DNA from: Streptomyces hainanensis
GTDB lineage: Bacteria; Actinomycetota; Actinomycetes; Streptomycetales; Streptomycetaceae
Length of the DNA stretch: 41,546 nucleotides
Assembly (NCBI RefSeq): GCF_004348415.1
Contig: NZ_SMKI01000004.1
Coordinates: 1-41,546 of the forward strand
Reading direction: 5' to 3'
Below the pieces are notes generated by a model that was given only the letters and a program-made list of their open reading frames with translations, searched no databases and was not told the origin of the DNA. Of the stretch, positions 25,483 through 33,680 are shown piece by piece. Position 1 is the stretch's first letter, and each line of letters opens with the position of its first letter. The position numbers and the translations under genes were made by a program.

Positions 25483-25643
25483 CCGCCCCGGGCGCCCCGG
25501 ACGTGGCCGGGCGGCGCGGGACACCGCCGGGTTCCCGCGTCTTCCGGCCCGTCGACATCACGATTAGTCTCGTGGGACAACACATGTGAGAGGTCGTCAC
25601 CGGGGGCTGGGCCGCGAAGTCACTCCGAGAGAACGGGACTCCG

Positions 25644-26774
25644 ATGACCGACTCCACGAAACCCGTCGTGCCCCCGGCCGGAAGGCGAAGAGTCGCCAGG
25701 CGTTTCGACGGGCGGGGCCTCTGGGCGGACACCCGCGCCGCGGTGCCCGACGCCAGCCTGGCCCTGGTGATCACCGGCCTCGTCTTCTGGTGGTTGTGGG
25801 TCCGGGTCGAGAACGGCACCTCGGGCACCACCGAGGTGATGCCCTTCCTCGCCGACGCGCCCCGGTACTGGCTGTACTGGCTGTGCCAGGCGTTCGGCTG
25901 GTCCGGCCTGCTGTGGGCCTACGTCACCATCGTCTTCGGCCTGCTCAGGTCCGGTAGCCGTCCACCGTGGCGCTGGATGACGGCGGCCCGCGTCGAGAAG
26001 TGGCACCGCACCACCAGCCTGACGACCATCGGGCTGATGTTCATGCACGCGGTCACCTTCTTCGGCGCCGAGATCCAGGCGAACTTCGACGGGCAGGCCG
26101 CGGGCGACCTGGTGCGGACCGCGTTCCTTGAGGCGTTCGTGCCAGGCGGATACCCGTCGGGCACCGGCCGGATCGCGATCCTGCTGGGGCTGATCGCCTT
26201 CTACCTCGGCATCGTGCTGGGGCTCGCCTACTACGTGCGTCAGCGGACGGGCGCGCGCATGTGGCGGGCGTTGCACCGCTTCATCATCGTCGTCTACGTG
26301 CTCAGCGTGTGGCACACCCTGCTGTACGGCACGAACGTCTGGTACGACGGCTCCTTCCGGACGCTGGTCTGGGCGTTGCAGATGCCGCTCGCCGGGCTGC
26401 TGTTGCTCCGGCTGCTGGCGCCCGCCAGGCCCAGCGAACGGCTGCGGCTGCGCGGACCCGGCCGGGAACCGCGGCCGCTGCCGCTGACCGCCCGCGTCGC
26501 CGGCCGCCTCGCGGTCGTCGCCACCATCGTCGGCCTGGCCGCCGTCATCGTCTCCGGAACCGACGGCGGCCGCACGCCGGACGGCGCCTCCTCGGGGCTC
26601 TGGCCCGAGCAGTGGGTCATCTGGACGGGGCTGTTGGCGCTGACCCTCGTCCTGGTGGCCGTCGCCCACCGCCTCCGCCCCTCGGGGCCGGCCACCGCGC
26701 GGTCCCGGGAGCGGGAGGGCGGCGACCGCGAGGACGACGACCGCCAGGCCGACCTGCCGCAACCCACCGGCTGA
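25644..26774 (+). CDS. Ferric-reductase-type two-heme transmembrane protein
   Basis: 376 residues with about seven hydrophobic spans. Two histidine pairs have exact cytochrome b558/ferric reductase spacing: His121-x13-His135 (WHRTTSLTTIGLMFMHA) and His211-x12-His224 (LHRFIIVVYVLSVWH), placed to hold two stacked hemes across the membrane. The FAD/NAD(P)H reductase domain that follows in FRE/NOX proteins is absent; after the core come two more hydrophobic spans and an acidic/Arg-rich tail. It would therefore need a partner reductase or quinol. ATG 25644 has only a weak GGGACT upstream. A terminator follows at 26783. Confidence 0.85.
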   Translation: MTDSTKPVVPPAGRRRVARRFDGRGLWADTRAAVPDASLALVITGLVFWWLWVRVENGTSGTTEVMPFLADAPRYWLYWLCQAFGWSGLLWAYVTIVFGLLRSGSRPPWRWMTAARVEKWHRTTSLTTIGLMFMHAVTFFGAEIQANFDGQAAGDLVRTAFLEAFVPGGYPSGTGRIAILLGLIAFYLGIVLGLAYYVRQRTGARMWRALHRFIIVVYVLSVWHTLLYGTNVWYDGSFRTLVWALQMPLAGLLLLRLLAPARPSERLRLRGPGREPRPLPLTARVAGRLAVVATIVGLAAVIVSGTDGGRTPDGASSGLWPEQWVIWTGLLALTLVLVAVAHRLRPSGPATARSREREGGDREDDDRQADLPQPTG

Positions 26775-26782
26775 CGCCCGCG

Positions 26783-26816
26783 GGCCGCCGGTCCGCGCGG
26801 GCGCGGACCGGCGGCC
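26783..26816 (+). terminator. Terminator after the heme membrane protein gene
   Basis: Perfect 15-base arms (26783-26797 GGCCGCCGGTCCGCG; 26802-26816 its complement) around a CGGG loop, nine bases after the stop codon. Confidence 0.8.
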
Positions 26817-26863
26817 ACCGGTGACGTGACGTAACGGTCGGTGCCGGGCGTTCGGTGAACCAC

Positions 26864-26880
26864 CGGTAACAGCGGTAACA
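26864..26880 (+). promoter_or_regulatory. Two direct CGGTAACA repeats before the amidase operon
   Basis: CGGTAACA occurs at 26864-26871 and 26873-26880, nine bases apart, with a related GTAACGGT at 26831-26838. They lie about 90 bases before the TTG start of the small gene. Possible activator or repressor site; no factor is identified. Confidence 0.3.
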
Positions 26881-26968
26881 ATGGTGATATGCGGCCTCAA
26901 TCGGGCGGTCACGAACGGGTGATGAAGTCACGCCGAGTCACTCCTCGCCCAGCACCACGGAGGATGCG

Positions 26969-27271
26969 TTGAGCCAACCCCCGCCGCCCACCTCGGAACA
27001 GGTGGACGCCTACATACGAACGAGACTCGCACTGGCCGGCTTCGACCTGGACCGGCTGCCCGAGCAGCCGGACCCCGAGACCGGCGTGCCCACGCGCGAT
27101 CAGGCGCTGCGCTCCCTGCGGTCGTTCGTCACGTCGTCGCCCGTCGCGATCGCGGGCTGGACGCCCCCGGTCGAGGGGCGGCCAGCGGCCGCCTACGCGC
27201 AGCAGGCCGCACCGCCACTGCTCTACCCGTCGATCACCGACGCCTGGACCGGAGGGGCGGACGCCCGATGA
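26969..27271 (+). CDS. Small protein of unknown function coupled to an amidase
   Basis: 100 residues, starting at TTG 26969 with GGAGG at five to six bases (the ATG at 26964 is followed at once by a stop). It has no signal peptide or membrane span. The N-terminal half looks helical (SEQVDAYIRTRLALAGFDLD), then a Pro-rich tail with PVAIAGWTPPVEGRPAAAYA. I do not recognise the family. The stop overlaps the amidase start as ATGA, so the two are translationally coupled, which suggests a subunit, chaperone or substrate role for the exported amidase. Confidence 0.75.
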   Translation: MSQPPPPTSEQVDAYIRTRLALAGFDLDRLPEQPDPETGVPTRDQALRSLRSFVTSSPVAIAGWTPPVEGRPAAAYAQQAAPPLLYPSITDAWTGGADAR

Positions 27272-28875
27272 GTCGAGCCCTCAACCGCCGGACCTTCCTG
27301 GCGAGTTCCGCCGCGGCCACCGGGGCCGTGGCCGGCGGCGCGGCCTTCGCCGCCCCCGCCGCCGCGAGCACCCCCGCCGCCGTGACACCGTCGCGCACGG
27401 CGAGTGGCGGCCGGGCCGAGCCCCGGCTGCCCGACATCGACGTCCGGGACGAGGCGCGCCGCGACCCCACCGAGGCCACCCTGGCCGAGGCCGCCGTGCT
27501 GATCAAGCGCCGCAAGCTGACCTCGTCCACCCTGGTCGAGGCGTACCTGGACCGCGTCACCGCGTTCGACTCCGTCTACCAGGCGTACGCCGAGGTGACG
27601 GCCGACGCCGCCCGGGCCGCGGCGCGGGCGGCAGACCGGGGCAGCGGCCCGCGGGGTGTGCTGTCCGGGATACCGCTCTGCATCAAGGACAACTTCTTCA
27701 CCAAGGACGTCCCGACCCGCTGCAACTCCTACGTCTTCGAGGACTTCGTCCCCGACTACGACGCCACCGTGGTCGCCCGGCTCACCGGCGCGGGCGGCAT
27801 CGTGCTGGGCAAGGGGCAGATGGGGCCGCTGGCCACCACCAGGGCGACCAGGCCCAACGGCGAGATCACCACCGTCAACGCCTGGACCCCCGACAACCCG
27901 GCCACCGATCCCGGCGGTTCCTCGACGGGCCCCGCCTGCGCCGTCGCCGGCAGGCTCGCCTCGTCCTCCATCGGCACCCAGACCGGCGGATCGATCGTGC
28001 TGCCCGCCAACCGGCAGAACCTCACCGGCCTGAAGCCCACCATGGGCCGGGCCTCCGTCCACGGGGTGATCCCGCTCTCCTACACCCGCGACCACGTCGG
28101 ACCGCTGGCCAGGGACGCGATGGACGCCGCCCTGATGCTCGCGGTGATGGCCGGCCCCGACCGCGACGATCCGCGCACCCTCGGCCTGCCGTCCGTCCCC
28201 GACCTGGTGAAGGCCGCCACGCCGGTCTCCTCGCGCGGCCGGGTCCGGCTGCGCCGGGCCACCAGGATCGGGGTGCCGGCCGACTTCCTGAACTCCGCGA
28301 CCGACGTGCGCCGGGCGCTCCTCGACCAGTTGGACGCCATCCCCGGCGTCACCCTGGTCGACGTCGCCTACCCCGACGACTGGTCCCTGCTGACCGGCGC
28401 GTTCAACAGCGCGCGGCTCGCGGAACGCACCGAGCCGTTCCGGCACTGGCTGCGCGACGACCCGCGCAAGTTCGGCGTCTCGCTGCTGTCCTGGCTCCAG
28501 GGGCTGATGCTGTCGGGCGACGAGTGGATCACCGCCCAGCGGGCCAAGAACCACCTGCTGCGGGAGGTCTTCGAGAGCGTGCTCGGCGAGTGCGACGTGG
28601 TGTTCCAGACCGACGTCGTCCCGTTCGACATCCTGGGCCTGCCGGAGATCGGCTTCCCCGCCGGCTTCGTGAACGGCGTGCCGTCCGGTGTGATCCTCGG
28701 CGGCCAGCCCTACGAGGAGGACCGGCTGCTCGAGGTGGTCGCCGCCTACCAGGCGGTCACCGACTGGCACACGCGCCGCCCGGCCGACCCGACGACGGCC
28801 ACGTCCAGGGCGCGCGCCATGGCGACCGCGGCGCCGCGCCTGACCGCCGAGGAGGCGGCGGCCACGTCCGCCTGA
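27268..28875 (+). CDS. Tat-exported amidase-signature hydrolase
   Basis: 535 residues. The signal RRTFLASSAAATGAVAGGAA is a twin-arginine type ending AFAAPAAA, so the enzyme folds in the cytoplasm and is exported. The amidase-signature triad is complete: Lys140 (CIKDNF), cis-Ser218 (GGSSTG) and nucleophile Ser242 (TQTGGSIVLPA), with spacing very near that of the family. Substrates of the family range from simple amides to peptide and fatty acid amides; the specificity here is unknown. It forms a two-gene unit with the small protein upstream and ends 10 bases before a perfect palindromic terminator. Confidence 0.92.
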   Translation: MSRALNRRTFLASSAAATGAVAGGAAFAAPAAASTPAAVTPSRTASGGRAEPRLPDIDVRDEARRDPTEATLAEAAVLIKRRKLTSSTLVEAYLDRVTAFDSVYQAYAEVTADAARAAARAADRGSGPRGVLSGIPLCIKDNFFTKDVPTRCNSYVFEDFVPDYDATVVARLTGAGGIVLGKGQMGPLATTRATRPNGEITTVNAWTPDNPATDPGGSSTGPACAVAGRLASSSIGTQTGGSIVLPANRQNLTGLKPTMGRASVHGVIPLSYTRDHVGPLARDAMDAALMLAVMAGPDRDDPRTLGLPSVPDLVKAATPVSSRGRVRLRRATRIGVPADFLNSATDVRRALLDQLDAIPGVTLVDVAYPDDWSLLTGAFNSARLAERTEPFRHWLRDDPRKFGVSLLSWLQGLMLSGDEWITAQRAKNHLLREVFESVLGECDVVFQTDVVPFDILGLPEIGFPAGFVNGVPSGVILGGQPYEEDRLLEVVAAYQAVTDWHTRRPADPTTATSRARAMATAAPRLTAEEAAATSA

Positions 28876-28884
28876 GCCGGAGGC

Positions 28885-28932
28885 GAACACGGGTATCCGG
28901 CCCACCGATCGGTGGGCCGGATACCCGTGTTC
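28885..28932. terminator. Perfect 48-base palindrome, terminator after the amidase gene
   Basis: The 24-base half beginning GAACACGGGTATCCGG is followed at once by its exact complement ending CCGGATACCCGTGTTC, with no spacer and no mismatch. The position just behind the amidase stop favours a strong terminator. Its perfection is unusual and could also reflect an insertion or a cruciform-forming site. Confidence 0.8.
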
Positions 28933-29014
28933 ACTTCAAGGCCCGCTATTGGTCGGGTGTCTTGACGAAACCTCTCCGGGATGTGGGGATCAAACAGCGG
29001 AAGCCACCGCAGTC

Positions 29015-29043
29015 TTGACGGTGATTCATCGGATGTCTAGGGT
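29015..29043 (+). promoter_or_regulatory. Promoter with operator of the fuconate dehydratase gene
   Basis: TTGACG (29015-29020) and TAGGGT (29038-29043) are 17 bases apart. The spacer holds CATCGGATGT, a near-palindrome also found before the transporter genes at 30449. A repressor there would block RNA polymerase. Confidence 0.65.
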
Positions 29044-29079
29044 GCGCCGTGACGTAGATCCCGTAGAGGGAGTGTGTCT

Positions 29080-30378
29080 GTGGCTCGACTGATCGGCATG
29101 CATACGCACGATGTACGTTTCCCCACCTCGCGGACGTTGGACGGTTCGGATGCGATGAATCCGGATCCGGACTACTCGGCCGCGTATCTCCGTTTGGTGA
29201 CCGATGCGGGTGATGGTCTGGAGGGTCACGGTTTCGTCTTCACGATCGGTCGTGGCAACGACGTCCAGGTCGCGGCGCTGCGGGCGTTGGAGGGGTTTGT
29301 GGTCGGTCGGGAGGTGGAGGCGACGCTGGCCGACCTGGGTGGGGTGTGGCGGGAGTTGGTGCATGACTCGCAGTTGCGGTGGCTGGGGCCCGAGAAGGGT
29401 GTCATGCATATGGCCGTTGGTGCGGTGGTGAACGCGTTGTGGGATCTGCGGGCGAAGCGGGCGGGTCAGCCGTTGTGGCGGCTGTTGGCCTCGTTGAGTC
29501 CGGAGGAGATCGTCGGCCTGGTCGACTTCCGTTATCTCAGTGACGCGTTGACCAGGGAGGAGGCTCTGGAGATCCTGCGGCGGGCGGAGCCCGGGCGTGC
29601 CGAGCGCGAGGGTCGGCTGTTGGCCGAGGGGTATCCCGCGTATACGACCACTCCCGGTTGGCTTGGTTATGACGATGAGAAGCTCGCGCGGTTGTGTCGG
29701 GAGGCGGTGGTCGAGGGGTTCAGCCAGATCAAGCTGAAGGTGGGGGGTGATCTGGTCGACGACACGCGTCGGTTGGGGATCGCTCGGGAGGCGGTGGGTC
29801 CTGGGGTGCGGATCGCGGTGGATGCCAACCAGCGGTGGGATGTGGCCGAGGCGATCCGGTGGATCGAGGCGTTGCGGCCGTTCGACCTCGCCTGGGTGGA
29901 GGAGCCGACCAGTCCGGACGATGTGTTGGGGCATGCGGCGATCGCCCGGGCGGTCGCGCCTGTTCCGGTGGCCACGGGTGAGCATGCGGCGAACCGGGTG
30001 GTGTTCAAGCAGTTCCTGCAGGCGGAGGCGTTGTCGGTGGTGCAGTTGGACGCGACGCGGGTGGCGGGGGTCAACGAGAACGTGGCGATCCTGTTGTTGG
30101 CGGCGAAGTTCGGGGTGCGGGTGTGTCCGCATGCCGGTGGCGTGGGTCTGTGTGAGGCCGTCCAGCATCTGGCGATGTTCGACTTCCTCGCGGTTTCCGG
30201 TTCCGTCGAGGAGCGGATGATCGAGTTCGTCGACCATCTCCACGAACACTTCGTGACCCCGGTCGACGTCCGCCACGGGCGCTACCACCCGCCCCTGGCC
30301 CCCGGCGCCGGCACCGAGATGCACCCACAGTCCATCGAGGAGTACACCCAGACACCCGACCAATGTGCGGCCGGCTGA
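29080..30378 (+). CDS. fucD: L-fuconate dehydratase (enolase superfamily)
   Basis: Dehydrates L-fuconate to 2-keto-3-deoxy-L-fuconate in the non-phosphorylating fucose pathway. 432 residues from GTG 29080, chosen because GAGGGAG lies seven bases upstream (GTG 29074 is too close to it). Metal ligands Asp248 (VDANQ), Glu274 ([10 protein letters not shown]) and Glu301 (GEHAAN) and catalytic Lys220 (KLKVGG) and His351 ([11 protein letters not shown]) fall where the Xanthomonas FucD residues do. Codon use is odd: about the first 1150 bases are rich in TTG, GGT and CGT, rare in all neighbours, then from about 30240 it switches to the local C-rich style. This suggests a gene imported or joined by recombination. 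The following transporter and fucosidase genes support the assignment. Confidence 0.9.
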   Translation: MARLIGMHTHDVRFPTSRTLDGSDAMNPDPDYSAAYLRLVTDAGDGLEGHGFVFTIGRGNDVQVAALRALEGFVVGREVEATLADLGGVWRELVHDSQLRWLGPEKGVMHMAVGAVVNALWDLRAKRAGQPLWRLLASLSPEEIVGLVDFRYLSDALTREEALEILRRAEPGRAEREGRLLAEGYPAYTTTPGWLGYDDEKLARLCREAVVEGFSQIKLKVGGDLVDDTRRLGIAREAVGPGVRIAVDANQRWDVAEAIRWIEALRPFDLAWVEEPTSPDDVLGHAAIARAVAPVPVATGEHAANRVVFKQFLQAEALSVVQLDATRVAGVNENVAILLLAAKFGVRVCPHAGGVGLCEAVQHLAMFDFLAVSGSVEERMIEFVDHLHEHFVTPVDVRHGRYHPPLAPGAGTEMHPQSIEEYTQTPDQCAAG

Positions 30379-30435
30379 ACGCCTCCCGAGGACCCAGATG
30401 CGACGAACGGAATAATCGCGGTTTGCTCCAACGCC

Positions 30436-30458
30436 TTGACGTCGAAGACATCGGATGT
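30436..30458 (+). promoter_or_regulatory. Promoter/operator before the fucose transporter genes
   Basis: TTGACG (30436-30441) is followed by ACATCGGATGT (30448-30458), arms ACATC/GATGT around one base. The same CATCGGATGT occupies the same place after TTGACG before fucD, so one regulator probably controls both. The -10 element here is poor (TTTCAT). Confidence 0.6.
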
Positions 30459-30560
30459 TTTCATCGCCGCACCATCGACTCAGCCGGCTGACACGAGACC
30501 CCGCACGCACCACACCAAGCACCAGGCAACGCCGCCAAACGCAACGAAGTGGAACATGCC

Positions 30561-31790
30561 ATGAGACGACGACTCACCCTGGGCGTCATATCGGTCGCCA
30601 CCATCACGGGGCTCATGCTGACCGGATGCTCCTCCGGAACCGACGCCGCCAGCCAGACCGAGGACAGCCTCGTGTGGTCGATGTGGATCTCCGGCAGCGA
30701 GGACCAGGCCGCCTGGCAGGAGGTCGCCGACGCCGTCAGCGCGGAGGGCGGCCCCGAGGTCACCATCCAGGGCTCGCCGTTCACCGACTACTGGACGAAG
30801 CTCCGCACCCAGCTCAGCGCCGGCGACGCGCCCTGCATCGTCAGCATCCAGAGCCTGCGCGCCGCCAACTTCACCGACGTCCTGATGCCGATCGACTCCC
30901 TCGCGGAGGAGGCCGGCGTCGACCTCTCCGAGTTCGACGAGACCGCCCTGGACGGCATGCGGGTCGACGGGGACCTGTACGCGCTGCCCTACGACACGGG
31001 GCCCGTGGTGATGTTCTACAACCAGGACCTCTTCGAGGAGGTCGGCGCCGAGCCACCGCGCCCCGGCTGGACCCTGGACGACTTCGAGGCGGCCGCCGCC
31101 CGCTTCGCGGAGGCCGGCACGCCGATCCTCGCCTCCTCCGTCGAGGACCTGTTCGTCGAGTCGCTGATCCTCGGCTACAACGGCGGCCGCGTGATCGCCG
31201 AGGACGGCGGCCTCGACGCCACCGACCCGGGGTTCGCCGAGGGGCTCGACTGGATGTCGTCGCTGGTGGACGCCGGCCAGGCCACCCAGGCCAGCTCCGA
31301 GGCCAGCGCGGACGACAACGCCTACGTCAACGGCCAGGCCGGCATGTACATCGACGGCCCCTGGTCGCTGCTGACACAGAAGTCCCGCGTCGACTTCACC
31401 CTCGGCGTGACCACCATCCCCGCCGGCACCACCGGCCCCTCCACCTTCTCCGCCGGCTCCGGCTTCGGCGTCTCCAAGGAGTGCGCCCACCCGGACCGGG
31501 CGTTCGAGGCCATCCGCACGATGACCAGCGAGCAGGTGCTGACGTCGCTCGCCGAGCAGGGCCGGGCCTTCCCGTCCAGGACCGCGGCGCAGCAGACCTG
31601 GTACGACAGCGCGGACATCGAGGGCGCCCAGGAGGTGCTGACCGCGGCGCAGCAGGCGTCCACCCCGCTGCCCGGCAACCGGCAGAGCGACCAACTGGCG
31701 CAGCTCCTCACGCAGTACGCCGTGCAGGCCGTCAACGGGCAGCGGTCGGGCGCCGAGACGATGGAATCCATCGCCGGCCAGCTCGGATAA
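30561..31790 (+). CDS. Sugar-binding lipoprotein of the fucose cluster importer
   Basis: 409 residues, SBP_bac_1 family, lipobox LTGC (Cys23). N-terminal LVWSMWISGSEDQAAWQEVA and the APCIVSIQSLRAANFTDVLM segment fit CUT1 binding proteins. Start ATG 30561 is preferred over GTG 30549, because the basic n-region MRRRL begins there. It is followed by both permeases, alpha-L-fucosidase, mutarotase and reductase in one row, so a fucosylated oligosaccharide is the likely ligand; this is inference from context. Confidence 0.92.
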   Translation: MRRRLTLGVISVATITGLMLTGCSSGTDAASQTEDSLVWSMWISGSEDQAAWQEVADAVSAEGGPEVTIQGSPFTDYWTKLRTQLSAGDAPCIVSIQSLRAANFTDVLMPIDSLAEEAGVDLSEFDETALDGMRVDGDLYALPYDTGPVVMFYNQDLFEEVGAEPPRPGWTLDDFEAAAARFAEAGTPILASSVEDLFVESLILGYNGGRVIAEDGGLDATDPGFAEGLDWMSSLVDAGQATQASSEASADDNAYVNGQAGMYIDGPWSLLTQKSRVDFTLGVTTIPAGTTGPSTFSAGSGFGVSKECAHPDRAFEAIRTMTSEQVLTSLAEQGRAFPSRTAAQQTWYDSADIEGAQEVLTAAQQASTPLPGNRQSDQLAQLLTQYAVQAVNGQRSGAETMESIAGQLG

Positions 31791-31807
31791 CCGGCGGAGG
31801 TGAGCAC

Positions 31808-32788
31808 GTGACGAGTGTGATGCCCCTACGCCCCCCGCGGGGACCGGAGCACCGACCAGGGCGGAAGCCCGCCGCCGCCGACCGGGCGGCGGGTGCCCGC
31901 CGGGGCTCGGGAGGCCCGGAACCCGGCCGCCGCTCGTGGTGGGGCGCGGTCTTCGCCGGCCCCCACTCGGTCGGCCTCGCGATCTTCACCCTGCTGCCGA
32001 TCGTCGCCTCCCTGGTCGTCAGCTTCATGAGCTGGCCGATGGTCGGCGAACGCTCCTGGGTCGGCCTCGGGAACTACTCCGACCTCTTCTCCGACCCGGT
32101 CTTCAGGACCGTCATCCTCAACACCGTCGGGTTCGTGGTCCTCTACGTGCCGCTGAACCTGATGATCTCGCTCGGCCTCGCGGCCTGGCTCACCCCCAGG
32201 ATCCGCCACCGGCACGTGTTCCGGGTGCTGTTCTTCATCCCCACCGTGACGCCGATCGTCGCGAACGTCGTGGTCTGGCGGATGCTGTACGAGCCGGGCG
32301 GGCTGATCGACGCGACGCTCGACTCGACCGTCGGCGTCCAGGCGCCCAACTTCCTGGTCGACGAGAACTGGGCGATGCTCGCCATCGTCGCGATGAGCGT
32401 CTGGCAGGGCTTCGGCTACAACATGCTGCTGTTCTCCGCCGCCCTCGACGCCGTCCCGGAGAACCTGGTCGAGGCCGCCCAACTGGACGGTGCCAACGCC
32501 TGGCAGACGTTCTGGCGCGTCAAGTTCCCGGCCATCTCCCCGACGATCTTCTTCGGGACCATGATGACGCTCATCACCTCGTTCCAGGTCTTCGCGCAAC
32601 CGTTCCTGCTGACCAAGGGAGGTCCCGGCACCTCCACGGAGACCCTGGTCCAGTACATCTACAACACGGGGTTCCAGGTGCAGCAACTCGGCCTCGCCTC
32701 GGCCGGCGCGTGGGTGCTCTTCGTCATCATCCTCGGCGTCACGGCGGTCCAGTTCCTCGGCCAGAAGCGGTGGGTGCACTATGAGTAG
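31808..32788 (+). CDS. Sugar ABC transporter permease (MalF type), fucose cluster
   Basis: 326 residues. A basic Pro/Arg-rich head (1-45) precedes about six membrane spans, the first at about 50-72 (SVGLAIFTLLPIVASLVVSF). The EAA loop reads ENLVEAAQLDGANAWQTFW. The start is GTG 31808 with GGAGG seven bases upstream, 17 bases after the SBP stop. The 3' end overlaps the next permease by eight bases, indicating coupling. No ATPase gene is near; a shared MsiK is expected. Confidence 0.92.
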   Translation: MTSVMPLRPPRGPEHRPGRKPAAADRAAGARRGSGGPEPGRRSWWGAVFAGPHSVGLAIFTLLPIVASLVVSFMSWPMVGERSWVGLGNYSDLFSDPVFRTVILNTVGFVVLYVPLNLMISLGLAAWLTPRIRHRHVFRVLFFIPTVTPIVANVVVWRMLYEPGGLIDATLDSTVGVQAPNFLVDENWAMLAIVAMSVWQGFGYNMLLFSAALDAVPENLVEAAQLDGANAWQTFWRVKFPAISPTIFFGTMMTLITSFQVFAQPFLLTKGGPGTSTETLVQYIYNTGFQVQQLGLASAGAWVLFVIILGVTAVQFLGQKRWVHYE

Positions 32789-33623
32789 CCTCCAGACCAC
32801 CTCGCGGCCCCGGCAGGCCGTCGGCTACGCGCTGCTCGTCGCCATCGCGCTGGTCTTCCTCGCACCCCTCGTCTACATGGTGGCCACCAGCCTCAAGCCC
32901 GCCGCCGAGACGTTCTCCAGCCCGCCCACGCTGTGGGGCTCGGAGATCCGCTGGCAGAACTACGCGGACGTCTTCAGCTACCTGCCGTTCCAACGCTTCG
33001 TCCTCAACGGCGTGCTGGTCGCCGTCGTCGGCACGCTCATCAACGTCACCGTCGCCGTGCTCAGCGGCTACGCCTTCTCCCGGCTGCGGTGGCGCGGCCG
33101 GAACCTGGTCTTCGCGCTGTTCCTGGCCACCCTGATGATCCCGCAGGACGTCCTCGTCATCCCGATGTACGTGATGATGCAGGAGTTCGGCTGGGTCGAC
33201 TCGTTCCAGGCGCTGATCATCCCCTGGGCGTTCACCGCCTTCGGCGCGTTCCTCTGCCGGCAGTTCTTCCTCACCGTGCCGCGTGAACTCGACGACGCCG
33301 CCCGGATGGACGGCGCCGGCGTCGTCCGCACCTTCCTCGGCGTCATGCTGCCGCTGGCCAGGCCCACCCTCGCCGTGCTGGCCGTCTTCACCTTCATCGC
33401 CTACTGGAACTCGTTCCTGTGGCCGCTGATCGTCGTCAACGACGTCAACGCCCACGCCACCGTGCCCCTCGGGCTCCAACAGTTCTTCGGCCAGCAGGGC
33501 AGCCAGTGGCACCTCGTCATGGCCGCCTCCGTCATCTCCATGCTGCCGACCGTCGTCATCCTGCTCCTGCTCCAACGACACCTGGTCCGCGGCATCGTCA
33601 CCAGCGGCCTCGGCGGCCGCTGA
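32781..33623 (+). CDS. Sugar ABC transporter permease (MalG type), fucose cluster
   Basis: 280 residues and about six membrane spans (first at 13-35, VGYALLVAIALVFLAPLVYM). The EAA loop reads PRELDDAARMDGAGVVRTFL. ATG 32781 lies inside the end of the preceding permease. It completes the fucose-cluster importer and is followed after 57 bases by the alpha-L-fucosidase gene, whose product would cleave the imported glycan. Confidence 0.92.
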   Translation: MSSLQTTSRPRQAVGYALLVAIALVFLAPLVYMVATSLKPAAETFSSPPTLWGSEIRWQNYADVFSYLPFQRFVLNGVLVAVVGTLINVTVAVLSGYAFSRLRWRGRNLVFALFLATLMIPQDVLVIPMYVMMQEFGWVDSFQALIIPWAFTAFGAFLCRQFFLTVPRELDDAARMDGAGVVRTFLGVMLPLARPTLAVLAVFTFIAYWNSFLWPLIVVNDVNAHATVPLGLQQFFGQQGSQWHLVMAASVISMLPTVVILLLLQRHLVRGIVTSGLGGR

Positions 33624-33680
33624 CCGCCGCGCACGACCCCACCACACGCACCCCCCATCACGAAGGGAACGCCCCACCCC

